Source: Puniceicoccales bacterium | GTDB lineage: Bacteria; Verrucomicrobiota; Verrucomicrobiia; Opitutales; JAIRLM01 | Length of the DNA stretch: 21,510 nt | NCBI GenBank assembly: GCA_031254835.1 | Contig: JAIRTQ010000088.1 | Location: 1 to 21,510 of the forward strand | Reading direction: 5' to 3' | Shown here: positions 21,283 through 21,510 of the stretch, piece after piece | How the letters are laid out: every line of letters starts with the position of its first letter | Position numbering within the stretch: the stretch's first letter is position 1 | Notes under the pieces: model-generated | What the model was told of the DNA's origin: nothing | What the model saw: only the letters and a program-made list of their open reading frames with translations | The model's database searches: none | Made by a program: the position numbers and the translations under genes

Positions 21283-21510
21283 TCACCCCTTCGCATGCGC
21301 CAACAGCACTCGCAATAGTCCCTGCAAGGCCGCGTTACACGTCATAAGGAAATTCTGCGCTGGAGTTTGTAGTAGCGCCAAGAATCGCGCGCGCAATTCG
21401 GCGAGAGGCGGCAGTTTCGCGAGGCCTGTCAACTCCGCCGCACTCAACGACTTTCCGTCCAGAACGCCACATTTCAACCTCAGCCTATTTTCCCGCTCCT
21501 TGCCCTCCAT
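21283..21510 (-). CDS. rplJ: 50S ribosomal protein L10, C-terminal part (cut by window edge)
   Basis: L10 anchors the L7/L12 dimers to 23S rRNA at the stalk base; in E. coli the L10-L7/L12 complex represses its own mRNA. Only 75 residues are present, and the frame is open to the window edge. They show GVLDGKSLSAAELTGLAKLP and LAELRARFLALLQTPAQNFL, then a final hydrophobic helix NAALQGLLRVLLAHAKG. This fits the L10 pattern of a ...LPSREELLAKLLGTL... linker followed by the L7/L12-binding C-terminal helix. The position immediately before rplL confirms it. The ATG at the very edge is an internal codon; the real start lies outside the window. Confidence 0.9.
   Translation of the reverse strand: MEGKERENRLRLKCGVLDGKSLSAAELTGLAKLPPLAELRARFLALLQTPAQNFLMTCNAALQGLLRVLLAHAKG

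Overview
The window is one uninterrupted run of information-processing genes, all on the minus strand. It joins what E. coli keeps as separate rif (rplJL-rpoBC), str, S10 and spc operons. Read in the direction of transcription, from high to low coordinates, the order is: rplJ (3' part only), rplL, rpoB, rpoC, rpsL, rpsG, fusA, rpsJ, rplC, rplD, rplW, rplB, rpsS, rplV, rpsC, rplP, rpmC, rpsQ, rplN, rplX, rplE, rpsN, rpsH, rplF, rplR, rpsE, rplO, secY (5' part only). No gene lies on the plus strand. No tRNA, rRNA, mobile element, CRISPR array or accessory gene is visible. No gene-free stretch exceeds about 100 bases.

Organism: certainly a bacterium, with an alpha-proteobacterial or gamma-proteobacterial origin unlikely. 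Three features suggest the PVC superphylum, most likely Verrucomicrobiota: the SecY N-terminus, the rif-str-S10 fusion without tuf, and the absence of rpmD between rpsE and rplO. This is an inference from remembered family sequences, not from a search. Several usually strict motifs have drifted (L15, the second zinc site and trigger loop of RNA polymerase beta', the rifampicin region of beta). That would fit a fast-evolving, perhaps host-associated, lineage.

Layout: 20725-21510 holds the ribosomal stalk proteins L10 and L7/L12, with RNA hairpins in both gaps. 12743-20724 holds the two large RNA polymerase subunits. 9604-12661 holds S12, S7 and EF-G. 1575-9566 carries 19 ribosomal protein genes, S10 to L18. 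1-1571 holds S5, L15 and the start of the SecY translocon gene. Spacings run from 4-base overlaps to about 100 bases, and most starts have a clear Shine-Dalgarno sequence, often inside the end of the preceding gene. This indicates co-transcription with translational coupling.

Together these genes build both ribosomal subunits, drive transcription and translocation, and begin the membrane protein export channel. I do not see an undescribed system here. The points most worth checking are the loss of all four Zn2 cysteines in beta', trigger-loop substitutions, the 12-bp hairpin before rpoB, and the altered L15 core motif.
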